From contig CAJGCJ010000001.1 in the NCBI GenBank assembly GCA_904501775.1, forward strand, positions 1 to 55,441: DNA of 55,441 bases, in the 5' to 3' direction. Positions 41,020-50,761 of the stretch are shown here, one piece after another. The notes below the pieces were generated by a model that was not told where the DNA came from, did no database searches, and saw only the letters and a list, made by a program, of their open reading frames with translations. A program made the translations under genes and the position numbers. The DNA comes from an uncultured Bacteroidaceae bacterium (GTDB taxonomy: Bacteria; Bacteroidota; Bacteroidia; Bacteroidales; Bacteroidaceae). Within the stretch, counting starts at the first letter, position 1, and each line of letters opens with the position of its first letter.

Positions 41020-43164
41020 TTACTTGACAATAGTCATCTCGTCAATCAATCGTTTACAGTTACCGAATTTCTCTATCACGAAGAGTATGTAACGTACGTC
41101 GACATTGATACAACGCTGCAGGTTATTGTCGAAAGCTATATCACCACTCAAAGACTCCCAGTTGCCATCGAACGCAAGTCCTATAAGCTCACCACGGGAA
41201 TTAAGAATACCGCTACCGCTGTTACCGCCTGTAATGTCGTTTGTTGAAAGGAATGCCACGGGCATCTCGCCATTAGGCAATGCATACTGTCCATAGTCCT
41301 TTGCATTATAAAGTTCCTTCAAGCGTGCAGGGACAACGAACTCGGCATTCTGAGGATTCTCCTTCTCCATAACCCCCTTAAGGGTTGTATAATATTTATA
41401 GGCAACACCGTCGCGGGGCTCGTAAGGCTTCACTGTACCATAGGTAAGACGCATTGTAAAGTTAGCATCGGGAGCGACGGGCTTGCCTGCTGCCATCTGC
41501 AGAAGACCGGCAAGATATCTCTTGTGTAAAGGTTTAAGAAGCGACAAATAGGCCTTATTCTTCTCTACAAGGCTCGTGTACATCTCGAATACCATATCAC
41601 GCAACTGCATACCGGGGTCCTTGTCGAGTTTCTTTGCAGAAGGCTTCTTCATAAACTTGTCGAAGTTCTTCTTGTTGCTAAGTATTGAGTTGTCGTAAAC
41701 ATAATCGATATACTTGTCGAGGTCGCCCTTATACTTTTCAATAGTCTTGTTCAGACGCTCGGGACGCTCCTCGGCTGTTGTAAGTGATACAAAGCAAGGC
41801 AATACCGACTTGGCGATGCGGCGGTCAACCTCGTGATTATAGTCACGGTTGTGCAACCAGTCATATACAGTAGGGAATGTCTCGGCAGCCTTTTCGCGAG
41901 TAGATACTGCGTCCTTCACTTTAGAGTTGAGATTACGATATATAAACTCAACATTCATTATGAGTTCGCTTGTCAATGTCATCAGATAGAGCATTCTGCT
42001 GTTATCCTTTACCAGCGTATTGATCTCTCCTACCACACTCTTATATCTGTCGTCGGACACTGTATTGGCAAACTGCATGAAGAGTGCTTCGTTGGCAAGC
42101 TTCTTCTCTACCACCTTGTTGTCAACGATAGCCTTGTTCATACCTATCGAATTCTTCCAATAGTTACTTATGCTGGCCATCTTGCTGGCATACTGGATAT
42201 TCACAGCCTCGCTCTTAGCCATCTCTTCGCGAATGACCTTAAGCGCAGCATCGCGCATTGCGATACGGGGTGCATTGCTTACGTTCATACGAGCCTCAAC
42301 CTCGCCACTTGTAAGGAAACGGTATGTGCTTCCGGGGAATCCCATAATCATTGTATAGTCACCGGGCTCAAATCCTGCAAGCGAAATATTGAGATGTTTG
42401 GGAGTACTCAAGGGCTTATTGTCGGGGCTGTAGGCAGCAGGATTACCGTTCTCATCGGCATATACTCGGAAGATTGAGAAGTCACCGGTGTGACGTGGCC
42501 ACATCCAGTTATCTGTCTCACCACCGAACTTACCGATTGAAGAGGGAGGAGTTCCCACGAGGCGAACATCGGTGTACTTCTTATAATATACCAAATAGTA
42601 CTTGTTTCCCTCGAAATAGGGCTTGAGCTCTGCTGTCAGATACTGCTTGTCCTTAACATCGTCGGCAGCAAAGAGTTCATCCGCAAGACCTTTAAGATAT
42701 GCTGCAGAGAAGCTCTGGTCGAGAGTCATCTTGCCATCGGCAATGCGCTTGTTGACTTCGTCTGTCACATCCTTGATCTCTGCAACAAAGGTAAAATTGA
42801 TATTTTTGCAGGGAAGCTCGTCCTTGTAGTCCTGTGCCCAGAATCCATCTTTCAGATAGTTGTGTTCAACGGCACTCAACTGCTGGATATAGCTGTAACC
42901 GCAGTGGTGATTGGTAAAAATAAGTCCATTGGGAGATACTATTTCACCAGTACATCCGCCACCGAAAATACCTATTGCATCTTTCAAAGAAGGTGCATCG
43001 GGAGAGTAAATCTCATCTACTGAAATTTCAAGACCGAGTGCACGCATCTGCTCTTCAAGATTCTGACTGCGCATAAGCTGCAACAACCACATACCTTCGT
43101 CGGCAAGCAACTGTGTGGGAAGCAGTGTGAATGCAGCGATTAGTGATAAAATAAATTTCTTCAT
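41020..43164 (-). CDS. S46-family dipeptidyl-peptidase (DPP7-like)
   Basis: A 714-residue exported serine peptidase. A signal peptide ends near residue 21 (LLADEG). The catalytic histidine is in TNHHCGYS (H86 or H87), and the catalytic serine is in TGGNSGSG (S649). The residue that separates DPP7 from DPP11 is, by motif position, the glycine in FDGNWE (about G667), which suggests DPP7-type activity on hydrophobic P1 residues; DPP11 carries arginine there. It releases dipeptides from protein in the periplasm for amino-acid catabolism. Confidence 0.92.
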   Translation of the reverse strand: MKKFILSLIAAFTLLPTQLLADEGMWLLQLMRSQNLEEQMRALGLEISVDEIYSPDAPSLKDAIGIFGGGCTGEIVSPNGLIFTNHHCGYSYIQQLSAVEHNYLKDGFWAQDYKDELPCKNINFTFVAEIKDVTDEVNKRIADGKMTLDQSFSAAYLKGLADELFAADDVKDKQYLTAELKPYFEGNKYYLVYYKKYTDVRLVGTPPSSIGKFGGETDNWMWPRHTGDFSIFRVYADENGNPAAYSPDNKPLSTPKHLNISLAGFEPGDYTMIMGFPGSTYRFLTSGEVEARMNVSNAPRIAMRDAALKVIREEMAKSEAVNIQYASKMASISNYWKNSIGMNKAIVDNKVVEKKLANEALFMQFANTVSDDRYKSVVGEINTLVKDNSRMLYLMTLTSELIMNVEFIYRNLNSKVKDAVSTREKAAETFPTVYDWLHNRDYNHEVDRRIAKSVLPCFVSLTTAEERPERLNKTIEKYKGDLDKYIDYVYDNSILSNKKNFDKFMKKPSAKKLDKDPGMQLRDMVFEMYTSLVEKNKAYLSLLKPLHKRYLAGLLQMAAGKPVAPDANFTMRLTYGTVKPYEPRDGVAYKYYTTLKGVMEKENPQNAEFVVPARLKELYNAKDYGQYALPNGEMPVAFLSTNDITGGNSGSGILNSRGELIGLAFDGNWESLSGDIAFDNNLQRCINVDVRYILFVIEKFGNCKRLIDEMTIVK

Positions 43165-43211
43165 TGCTGTTCTGTTTATTAATTACATTTACTTCAAATA
43201 CAATAACTACG

Positions 43212-43219
43212 CGAAGATA
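43212..43219 (-). promoter_or_regulatory. Candidate -7 box for the S46 peptidase
   Basis: TATCTTCG on the minus strand, the TTCG form, 47 bases before the ATG. Confidence 0.55.
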
Positions 43220-43324
43220 CATTAAAAAACGCAGATGCCCGATATTTCAGTTATTAAATGTTATAACTTCATAATTATTGAGCAAATATGGTGCTTATAT
43301 TTGGATTTCAGAAATATAAAATAT

Positions 43325-43332
43325 TATATTCG
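43325..43332 (+). promoter_or_regulatory. Candidate -7 box for the DUF4369 lipoprotein
   Basis: TATATTCG, the TTCG form, 21 bases before the ATG at 43354. Confidence 0.55.
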
Positions 43333-43353
43333 CGAACCTAAAGCCAAGAAGAC

Positions 43354-44049
43354 ATGTACAGACTACTATACACAATAAAACTGCTGTGTGCCATATTCTT
43401 TGCATCATCGTGCAGCAACGAGTATATTGTCAAAGGCAGTACATGTGATATTTTCGACGGAGCCAACATCTATATCAAGACTCTTATTGACGGAAACTGG
43501 GAAGCCATTGACTCGTGCGAGATTCTGCATGGAAAGTTCATGATGGAAGGAGAGGCCGACAGTACCTTCATCTCGGCAATTTTCATTGGGAACGAAGCAG
43601 TGATACCTATTGTTATTGAAGAGGGCAACATCAATGTAGACATAGAGATGCACAATGTCACCATAAACGGCACCCAACTCAACGACAAGCTGTCGCATTT
43701 CTTCAACAAGAAGTACTATTACGAGCAACAGATAATGGACCTTGAGCGCAAGGAGGCCTCCATGATTCTTGAAGGACACACAAACAAGGAGGATTACATT
43801 GCCATACAGGACCAGATTGCCGAGATTGGCAACTCAATCAACTTTTTCATAGAAGAGTTCATCAAGGAGCACTACGAGAATGTATTAGGCCCATGTGTAT
43901 TTCAGCTGTGGTGTAACGGAATGCCCTACCCCACAATTAACGAACAGATTGGGCGCATACTGAAAGAGGCTCCCGAGGTGTTCTTGTCCGACACTTATGT
44001 AAAGGAATTTATGGCTGCAGCCGAGAAGAACAGCAATAAAGACAATTAA
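43354..44049 (+). CDS. DUF4369 lipoprotein
   Basis: A 231-residue protein with a lipoprotein signal peptide (lipobox ASSC, C20). Residues about 22-120 form a beta-rich DUF4369 domain with the pattern GNWEAIDSCEILHGKFMMEG. In many Bacteroidetes proteins this domain precedes a thioredoxin-like domain; here only a helical tail follows and the CxxC redox site is absent. It is therefore a truncated or stand-alone version with an unknown role at the outer membrane. It is monocistronic. Confidence 0.8.
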   Translation: MYRLLYTIKLLCAIFFASSCSNEYIVKGSTCDIFDGANIYIKTLIDGNWEAIDSCEILHGKFMMEGEADSTFISAIFIGNEAVIPIVIEEGNINVDIEMHNVTINGTQLNDKLSHFFNKKYYYEQQIMDLERKEASMILEGHTNKEDYIAIQDQIAEIGNSINFFIEEFIKEHYENVLGPCVFQLWCNGMPYPTINEQIGRILKEAPEVFLSDTYVKEFMAAAEKNSNKDN

Positions 44050-44077
44050 AGCTATTGGAGTTCCAATAGCTTTAATT
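44044..44077. terminator. Bidirectional palindromic terminator
   Basis: Arms 44044-44059 and 44062-44077 pair perfectly over 16 bases with a gt loop. It includes the stop codon of the DUF4369 gene and precedes the converging ispG gene end. Confidence 0.75.
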
Positions 44078-44086
44078 TATAGAGGT

Positions 44087-45811
44087 TTATTCCTTTTTCC
44101 TGTCACTGTCTATCAATTGCAGCAGACGTTCTATAGCCTCATCCTCGGGAATATTCTTCTCGACACACTCCTTACGGCGATAAAGGCTTACCTTGCCGCG
44201 CGCCGCACCCACATAACCATAGTCGGCATCGGCCATCTCGCCCGGGCCGTTCACAATACAGCCCATCACGCCTATCTTCAATCCTTTCAGGTGCGAAGTG
44301 GCAGCCTTAATGCGTGCCAGCGTACCTTGAAGGTCGTACATTGTGCGTCCACAGCCGGGACAGGCTATATACTCGGTCTTACTTATACGCATACGGGTAG
44401 CTTGCAGGATGCCGAATGCAAGAGCATTTATCTCATCGTCGGCCACACCTTTATTCTCAATCCACACACCATCTACCAGACCGTCGATAAGAAGAACTCC
44501 CAAATCGGCCGAAGCCTTGATGCGCAGATTCTCTATCGCCGGCTCGTTATATACACGATGTACAATAACCGGCAATGTAACATTCTCATTTGCCAGCTTG
44601 TGTATAAGAGCACGTAGCTCGCCTACCGCATTCACATGGTTACTGAACGCCACGACAACCGCATTCTCTTTAGACTTCAGATTTGCAACAGTTGACTCAG
44701 TGAGGTCACTGTACTGCAAGTGGATAAACTCAAGACCCTTCTTGTCTGTTATTTCTCCATTGCGCGCCACAAAATCGGGAAGCATCTCACTGTTGCCGTC
44801 ATATGCACTTATGACGACAGGGAGTTTATCACCGCCTACAACACCTGAAACAGTTGTCGGACGGCGTTGGGGGTCGATATAATTGAAACCGGCATAAGGC
44901 TCTGCTTCTATATGACTGTGCTCCTCGCGTGCCGACACATAGTTGACAAGTTCCAATGCCACAGGAATCTCATTCTCGGGAGCCTCGGCCAAAGAGACGC
45001 GCAGCGTATCACCGATACCATCGGCAAGCAATGCACCTATGCCCACAGCGCTCTTGATACGGCCATCCTCGGCATCGCCGGCCTCGGTTACACCAAGATG
45101 CAAGGGATAAGATATGCCTTCGGCAGCCATCTGCGCAACCAGACGACGCACTGTAGTAACCATCATTGCGGTGTTGCTGGTCTTTATCGACACTACAACA
45201 TCTTTGAACTCTTCGTCGCGGCATATACGCAGAAACTCCATACACGACTCTACCACACCGGACGGTGTATCGCCATAACGGCTCATTATCCTATCGGACA
45301 ACGAACCATGATTAACACCTACACGTATAGCCTTGCCCTCCTGTTTGCACAGATTGAGGAACGAGGTAAAACGATCACGCAGACGGACAAGTTCCTGTGC
45401 ATACTCCTCGTCGGTGTAATCAATATGCCTAAATGTGCGGGCCGTGTCGACATAGTTTCCCGGGTTCACACGCACCTTATCGGCATACCGAGCTGCCACA
45501 TCGGCTACAGAGGCATTAAAATGTACATCGGCAACAAGCGGAACATTACAGCCTCGCTCGACAAGCGCAGCCTTTATCGCTCCCATGTTCACAGCCTCGC
45601 GGCTGCCCTGTGTAGTAAGACGTACAATATCGCCTCCTTTTGCCACGATGCGCAATACCTGCTCGACACTGCCCTCGGTATCCATAGTAGAGGTGTTGGT
45701 CATCGACTGCACCTTTATGGGATGCTTACCGCTTACTGTAACACCGCCTATATTGACTTCTACTGTCGAACGACGCTTATAATTGAATATATCAATTTGT
45801 CTTGTATTCAT
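44087..45811 (-). CDS. ispG: 4-hydroxy-3-methylbut-2-enyl-diphosphate synthase
   Basis: A 574-residue iron-sulfur enzyme of the MEP pathway. The N-terminal TIM barrel starts VNIGGVTVSGKHPI. The cluster cysteines are in IACPGCGRTMYD and MGCIVNGPGEM. At 574 residues it is of the long form, with an extra domain of about 200 residues between barrel and cluster domain, as in other Bacteroidetes and plants. Its ATG at 45811 overlaps the end of purE by 20 bases; a TTG at 45817 is an alternative. It is the last gene of the fbp-purE-ispG run. Confidence 0.95.
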   Translation of the reverse strand: MNTRQIDIFNYKRRSTVEVNIGGVTVSGKHPIKVQSMTNTSTMDTEGSVEQVLRIVAKGGDIVRLTTQGSREAVNMGAIKAALVERGCNVPLVADVHFNASVADVAARYADKVRVNPGNYVDTARTFRHIDYTDEEYAQELVRLRDRFTSFLNLCKQEGKAIRVGVNHGSLSDRIMSRYGDTPSGVVESCMEFLRICRDEEFKDVVVSIKTSNTAMMVTTVRRLVAQMAAEGISYPLHLGVTEAGDAEDGRIKSAVGIGALLADGIGDTLRVSLAEAPENEIPVALELVNYVSAREEHSHIEAEPYAGFNYIDPQRRPTTVSGVVGGDKLPVVISAYDGNSEMLPDFVARNGEITDKKGLEFIHLQYSDLTESTVANLKSKENAVVVAFSNHVNAVGELRALIHKLANENVTLPVIVHRVYNEPAIENLRIKASADLGVLLIDGLVDGVWIENKGVADDEINALAFGILQATRMRISKTEYIACPGCGRTMYDLQGTLARIKAATSHLKGLKIGVMGCIVNGPGEMADADYGYVGAARGKVSLYRRKECVEKNIPEDEAIERLLQLIDSDRKKE

Positions 45812-46298
45812 ATTCAAGCCCCTTAAGTTCTTCGTTGGCCTTCTCTATTTTTTTCTTGAGATTCTCTTTATAATCGGCAAGACGGGTAGCAAGAGCATCA
45901 TCGGCAAGCGACAGCATCTCGACGGCAAGGATGGCAGCATTGAGCGATGCGTTTACACCAACAGTCGCAACAGGTATTCCGGGAGGCATCTGCACGATAG
46001 CAAGCAAAGCGTCCATACCATCAAGCGTGCTGTTGATAGGCACACCAATCACAGGGAGTGTTGTGCTTGCAGCTATCACACCGGGAAGATGGGCAGCCAT
46101 GCCGGCTGCTGCTATGATAATTTTTATACCGCGTTCCTTGGCACCTTTGGCAAAAGCCTCAACCGCCTCGGGGGTACGATGTGCCGATAACGCATTTACC
46201 TCAAAGGGCACCTGCATCTCGTTGAGAAAATCTGTAGCTTTCTTCATTACGGGAAGGTCGGATGTGCTTCCCATTATAACACTTACTATTGCTTTCAT
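45792..46298 (-). CDS. purE: 5-(carboxyamino)imidazole ribonucleotide mutase
   Basis: A 168-residue cytoplasmic enzyme of purine synthesis that moves the carboxyl group of N5-CAIR. The start VSVIMGSTSDLPVMKKA with the phosphate-binding GSTSD, the SAHRTPE loop with catalytic histidine, and the AAAGMAAHLPGV core are all typical. Length fits PurE class I. It sits between fbp (21 bases upstream) and ispG (overlap of 20 bases). Confidence 0.96.
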   Translation of the reverse strand: MKAIVSVIMGSTSDLPVMKKATDFLNEMQVPFEVNALSAHRTPEAVEAFAKGAKERGIKIIIAAAGMAAHLPGVIAASTTLPVIGVPINSTLDGMDALLAIVQMPPGIPVATVGVNASLNAAILAVEMLSLADDALATRLADYKENLKKKIEKANEELKGLEYEYKTN

Positions 46299-46319
46299 AT
46301 ATCAGTTATTTATTTCTAT

Positions 46320-48311
46320 TTATGGTCTTTCCTTTATAACACCTTTTCTATAGGCAACAAGCAGTCGCTCGAGGTCGGCTATCTTAATCAGAATGCCACG
46401 ACCTATATCTGTATCCTGCACCATCTCGCGATTATCGGTCATCTCCACAATCTGTGTAGTGCCATGAATATCGGTACCATTAGTAACAGCCTCCTCGGTA
46501 GATGTGAACGGTTCGTGCTGAACAAGCTCGAATCCGCGGCTATGATAAACCAGCGTATAGCCTGCTATACCTGTACGGTTATGGTATACTTTAGAGAATC
46601 CGCCATCAATAACCATCAGACGACCATTGGCCTTGATTGGCGTTTCACCATGTCCCACACGCACCGGCACGTGACCGTTTATTATGTGGCGATGAGTGCC
46701 CTTTACACCAAATTCATCGAGTATTCCATCGCACACATCGGCATTGTCACGCAGTATGTAGTACCAGCCTTTGGGCTCTTTCTGCACCTCCTTATCACTA
46801 AGCAGATAGCGTTCAAATGTTGCCATCTTAGCCTTTCCGAAGAGGGGCGACTCGGGGCCACACCACAGATACCAGAAGAAGTCGGCAGCCTTCTCACGCT
46901 CTGCAGCAGTGAGGTCGTTGTCAAAAGCACTGCGCGCCATGCGCTCGACCTTTTTCATAAGCTGCTTGCCCTTGACCTTTTCGCCATCAAAGACAACCTC
47001 GCGCATAGAGCCGTCTTCGTTGATTGGCACAGCTGCATGGAACATAAGATTCGAGTTATATATCGCATACATTCCGCCACGCATCAGCAGACAATTCACA
47101 TGATTCTGCAAACGCTCGCTGCGCATGAAAGAGTGGCGCAGACGTTCTATAACATCACTCTCTTCGGGAGTAAGGGCATACGGATTCTTGGGATCGAGAG
47201 TAGGCCACAGCTTATCCTTCATTTCGTAATCGGTACCGTCTATGTTTATAACGCCACGTTTCTTGTCGATAAATTCCATAAGACAACGGTCCATCATACC
47301 CCACTCGGGGTGCGCCATTGCTATCTGTCCCGACAGTTTGAATTCAATAACAGAGACAGCCTTATGCATCTGTGCAATAAGACGCACATCCTTATCGGTA
47401 AAATTGGTACGTTCCTCATCAACACGGGGCTGATAGATTTCACAAGGGTCATCGGCATACTGTTCCATTGCAAATGTTGCCAATGGTACCATGTTGATTG
47501 CATATCCGTCTTCGAGAGTGGTGGTATTGGCATCGCGCAACGAGAGACGCAGCACACTTGCAATACAGCAGGTATTGCCGGCTGCCGCACCCATCCACAG
47601 CACATCATGATTACCCCATGTAATATCAAGGTGGTGGTACTCACAAAGGGCATCCATTATATTATGGGCACCGGGACCGCGATCGAAGATATCGCCAAGG
47701 ATATGTAGGCGGTCTATCGCCAGACGCTGTATAAGATAGCACAGTGCTGTGATAAAGTGGTCGGCGCGACCTGTGCCTATTATTGTATTTATGATTGCAT
47801 TGAAGTAGGCCTGCTTGTTCACAATGTCATTGGCCTCGTGCATCAGTTCCTCTATAATGTAGGCATACTCCTCGGGGAGGCTCTTACGAACCTTTGAGCG
47901 GGTATATTTCGAAGATACATCACGACATACTATTATAAGCCTATGCAACGATACGATATAATAGTTACTCATATCCACACCCGAAAGCTTTACCCTTTTC
48001 AGTTTCTCCTCGGGGTAGTATATCAATGTACAGAGTTCCTTCCGCTCTTCATTGCTTATGGAATCGCCGAACAGTTCCTTTACCTTACGCTTGATATTTC
48101 CCGATGCATTGCGCAGCACATGCTGGAAGGCCTCGTGCTCGCCATGTATGTCGGCAAGAAAGTGTTCTGTGGGCTTGGGCAAATGCAATATCGCCTCGAG
48201 ATTGATAATCTCGGTTGTAACGCTCGACACTGTTGGAAAATCACGTGCCAGAAGACGCAAATACCTGAGGTCCTCTTTTACCTCTTCAATTGTAACATGC
48301 GATTTAGACAT
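46320..48311 (-). CDS. fbp: Fructose-1,6-bisphosphatase, class III
   Basis: A 663-residue metal-dependent phosphatase of the class III (Firmicutes/Bacteroidetes) type that dephosphorylates fructose 1,6-bisphosphate in gluconeogenesis. The calcineurin-like metal motifs are ADIHGEHEAF, LGDIFDRGPGAHN and WGNHDVLWMG, and a later NGHVPVRVG histidine site completes the centre. Length is standard for the class. It heads the run with purE and ispG. Confidence 0.95.
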   Translation of the reverse strand: MSKSHVTIEEVKEDLRYLRLLARDFPTVSSVTTEIINLEAILHLPKPTEHFLADIHGEHEAFQHVLRNASGNIKRKVKELFGDSISNEERKELCTLIYYPEEKLKRVKLSGVDMSNYYIVSLHRLIIVCRDVSSKYTRSKVRKSLPEEYAYIIEELMHEANDIVNKQAYFNAIINTIIGTGRADHFITALCYLIQRLAIDRLHILGDIFDRGPGAHNIMDALCEYHHLDITWGNHDVLWMGAAAGNTCCIASVLRLSLRDANTTTLEDGYAINMVPLATFAMEQYADDPCEIYQPRVDEERTNFTDKDVRLIAQMHKAVSVIEFKLSGQIAMAHPEWGMMDRCLMEFIDKKRGVINIDGTDYEMKDKLWPTLDPKNPYALTPEESDVIERLRHSFMRSERLQNHVNCLLMRGGMYAIYNSNLMFHAAVPINEDGSMREVVFDGEKVKGKQLMKKVERMARSAFDNDLTAAEREKAADFFWYLWCGPESPLFGKAKMATFERYLLSDKEVQKEPKGWYYILRDNADVCDGILDEFGVKGTHRHIINGHVPVRVGHGETPIKANGRLMVIDGGFSKVYHNRTGIAGYTLVYHSRGFELVQHEPFTSTEEAVTNGTDIHGTTQIVEMTDNREMVQDTDIGRGILIKIADLERLLVAYRKGVIKERP

Positions 48312-48368
48312 ATCTGTAATGTTTTAAGCTTGTATTGGGATACAATACGACTAAATAAGTCTATACCG

Positions 48369-48376
48369 CAAATTTA
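48369..48376 (-). promoter_or_regulatory. Candidate -7 box for fbp-purE-ispG
   Basis: TAAATTTG on the minus strand, an exact TAnnTTTG match, 57 bases before the fbp ATG. Confidence 0.55.
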
Positions 48377-48454
48377 TTGTTATTTTTTCAAACGGCAAAT
48401 TTTATAAAGAAATAAGAGAGAAAGGGCGCAAATATCTTATACAAAGAATATATG

Positions 48455-49924
48455 TTACTCCTTGCGCAGACGGGCGACAGGAATGCGCAGCTGCTCGCGG
48501 TATTTGGCCACCGTACGGCGTGCCATTGTAAAGCCCTGCTCCTGCAGTTTCTCCATAAGCTCGGTATCGGTAAGCGGATTGCTCTTGTCTTCGTTGTCGA
48601 TAAGCTCCTGCAGACAACGGTGAAGTTCACGCACCGAGAGCTCGCCGCCATCGCTCATGGTAACGGCATCGCTGAAGAAATATTTCAACGAATAGACGCC
48701 CCATGGCAGCTGGACATACTTGCTGTTGCTCACACGCGATATTGTAGATATATCGTAGTTTGTTATCTGGGCAACATCATCGAGAATCATTGGTTTCAAC
48801 AGCGATTCATCGCCGCCGCTCAACAAGAAAGGAGCCTGCAGGCGCACTATGGCATTCATCGTATCGGACAAGGTATTCTCGCGCTGCTTCACGGCACTTA
48901 TAAATCCTTTGGCAGCATCAATCTTCTGTTTCAGGAATTGTGCAGCCGCCTTGCTCTCGCTGTTGCCGCACTTTATCTGCTCATCGAGCATACGCTGGTA
49001 ATCGTCGCTCACTCGTAGTTCGGGCACATACATATTGTTCAGTTGCACCGATATGCTGTCGCCATGAATATCTACGATGAAGTCGGGTATTATCTGTTGG
49101 CGGCTTGTTCCAAGACTCTCGGCCAAAGATGCACCGGGACGCGGATTAAGATGTGTTATATCGCTTATGGCTCTGCGACACTCCTCTTCGCTTACCGCGA
49201 GCTTGCCGGGCAGCACATCCCAACGCTTCTTGCTGAAGTCGTCGTAACAGTCGGTCACTATACGTTTTTGTAATTTGATAGAGTGCAGCTGCATGTCGGT
49301 GGTTGCATTATCCTGTGCATGGTTCAACTGCAACAACAGGCACTCCTGCAATGAGCGCGCTCCTATACCCGGAGGATCGAATGTCTGTATAAGGCCCAAC
49401 ACCTTCTCAATCTGGGCCATATCGGTATCCATGCCATAGTATATGGTCAGTTCATCCTCAATCTCGACAAGCGGTTTATAAAGAAGGCCATCCTCCTCGA
49501 GCGAGCCTATGATATATTCGCCAATAGCCTTTTCCTTTTCGTCAAGTGGCAATTCACCCAACTGTTCAAGCAACGTATCACCAAAGGATGTATCGGCCGA
49601 GTGAGGAATCTCCTCGGGTATCTCGCCACGTTTACGGTACTCCCAGCCATTGTAATCGGGAATCTCGTCCTCGCTGCTATAGTCATCGGACGAGTTTGCA
49701 TTCACCTCATCGCCATACTCATCCTTGTCTGTCGGCGAAACAGGATTGTGCTCGGCCTCTATGACTTCGAGCGCCGGATTCTCAATGACCTCGCTGCGCA
49801 ACTTATCCTCGAGCTCAACCGTAGTAAGTTCGAGCAGACGCACATACATCACCTGTTGGGGCGATAGTGTCTGCGTTTGCGTCTGTATCTGTGTTTGCGT
49901 CTGTGTAAGCGAGTTCTTTACCAT
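48455..49924 (-). CDS. rpoN: RNA polymerase sigma-54 factor
   Basis: A 489-residue alternative sigma factor that needs an activator ATPase to open promoters. Region I is glutamine-rich (QTQTQ repeats, then LSPQQVMYVRLLELTT). An acidic region II follows at about 70-125. The C-terminal RpoN box is MARRTVAKYREQL. No sigma-54 activator is in this window. It is the last gene of the dut-TPR-DUF4292-rpoN run, 18 bases after DUF4292. Confidence 0.95.
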   Translation of the reverse strand: MVKNSLTQTQTQIQTQTQTLSPQQVMYVRLLELTTVELEDKLRSEVIENPALEVIEAEHNPVSPTDKDEYGDEVNANSSDDYSSEDEIPDYNGWEYRKRGEIPEEIPHSADTSFGDTLLEQLGELPLDEKEKAIGEYIIGSLEEDGLLYKPLVEIEDELTIYYGMDTDMAQIEKVLGLIQTFDPPGIGARSLQECLLLQLNHAQDNATTDMQLHSIKLQKRIVTDCYDDFSKKRWDVLPGKLAVSEEECRRAISDITHLNPRPGASLAESLGTSRQQIIPDFIVDIHGDSISVQLNNMYVPELRVSDDYQRMLDEQIKCGNSESKAAAQFLKQKIDAAKGFISAVKQRENTLSDTMNAIVRLQAPFLLSGGDESLLKPMILDDVAQITNYDISTISRVSNSKYVQLPWGVYSLKYFFSDAVTMSDGGELSVRELHRCLQELIDNEDKSNPLTDTELMEKLQEQGFTMARRTVAKYREQLRIPVARLRKE

Positions 49925-49942
49925 CGTGTCATATCCTTTCTT

Positions 49943-50761
49943 TTATTCGGCGAGCGACCTGATGATATTTGACAATTCCATCTTTTTATATGAAGCGACA
50001 TTGCTATTCTTGAAGACATAGCGTCCGACCTTCAGGTTACTCAGTTTGAGTGTCAGTGCAAGCGGAGTACCCACACCATCGATGCTCAATATTATGTTTC
50101 GCGGAAAACTGCGCCCTTCGAGTTTCTCAAAGTCGGAGTAGTTGCACGAAACCCTTACCTTCTTATCATATACACCGTTTGTGGCAAGCAGTTCCCCTGT
50201 ATGTGCATTGAAACGGAATGTGTACTGCATGAGCCCCTCTTCGGGAGTCTTTACAAGAATATCATCGCCTTCACGGGTAAAACTCATATTAGGCAGCGCA
50301 TCTATAAAATCCTTTCCGTCGGGCGAGAAAGGCTCGTTCAAAAAGACCGACTGCAGTATATTGTAGTTAAGGCCGGCCTGCTCGAGCACCGAAGCCGAAG
50401 TATAATCGAGCTGCACATACTCTTTTCCCACTCTGTTCATCACAAGGGCATCCTTTGGTGTCACCTCAAGACGCGCAACCTCAAAAAGCCCCAATGCGTT
50501 TATGCATATCTGTATTCCCTGCTCTTTCTCAACACCGAACGTACCCGATGAAGAGAGCGATTTCTCGCCTATCTCGGCCTTTATCTTCAGTTTGGCCGAC
50601 AGATTATCACAGACAGGAGCAGTCGCCTGAAAGTTGCTCACCTCCATCACCATGTTACTTATCTCGAGGTTACTCTTCTCTGTCTTTGCCGTACGGCAGG
50701 CAGCAAGCAGGAACAGCGAAATAAACAGGCATATATATATGTGGCTATCTCTTCTTGCCAT
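49943..50761 (-). CDS. DUF4292 lipoprotein
   Basis: A 272-residue protein with a lipoprotein signal peptide (lipobox LLAAC, C22). The rest is beta-rich and typical of DUF4292, a Bacteroidetes family with a LolA/LolB-like look, including the block SGTFGVEKEQGIQICINALGLFEVARLE. A role in carrying or placing outer-membrane lipid or lipoprotein is possible, from fold resemblance only. Its start overlaps the TPR gene end by 17 bases, so the two are coupled. Confidence 0.85.
   Translation of the reverse strand: MARRDSHIYICLFISLFLLAACRTAKTEKSNLEISNMVMEVSNFQATAPVCDNLSAKLKIKAEIGEKSLSSSGTFGVEKEQGIQICINALGLFEVARLEVTPKDALVMNRVGKEYVQLDYTSASVLEQAGLNYNILQSVFLNEPFSPDGKDFIDALPNMSFTREGDDILVKTPEEGLMQYTFRFNAHTGELLATNGVYDKKVRVSCNYSDFEKLEGRSFPRNIILSIDGVGTPLALTLKLSNLKVGRYVFKNSNVASYKKMELSNIIRSLAE

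Noticed and set aside
46464..47708. 414-codon plus-strand open frame
   Set aside because: It is antisense to fbp, whose motifs and length are fully convincing.
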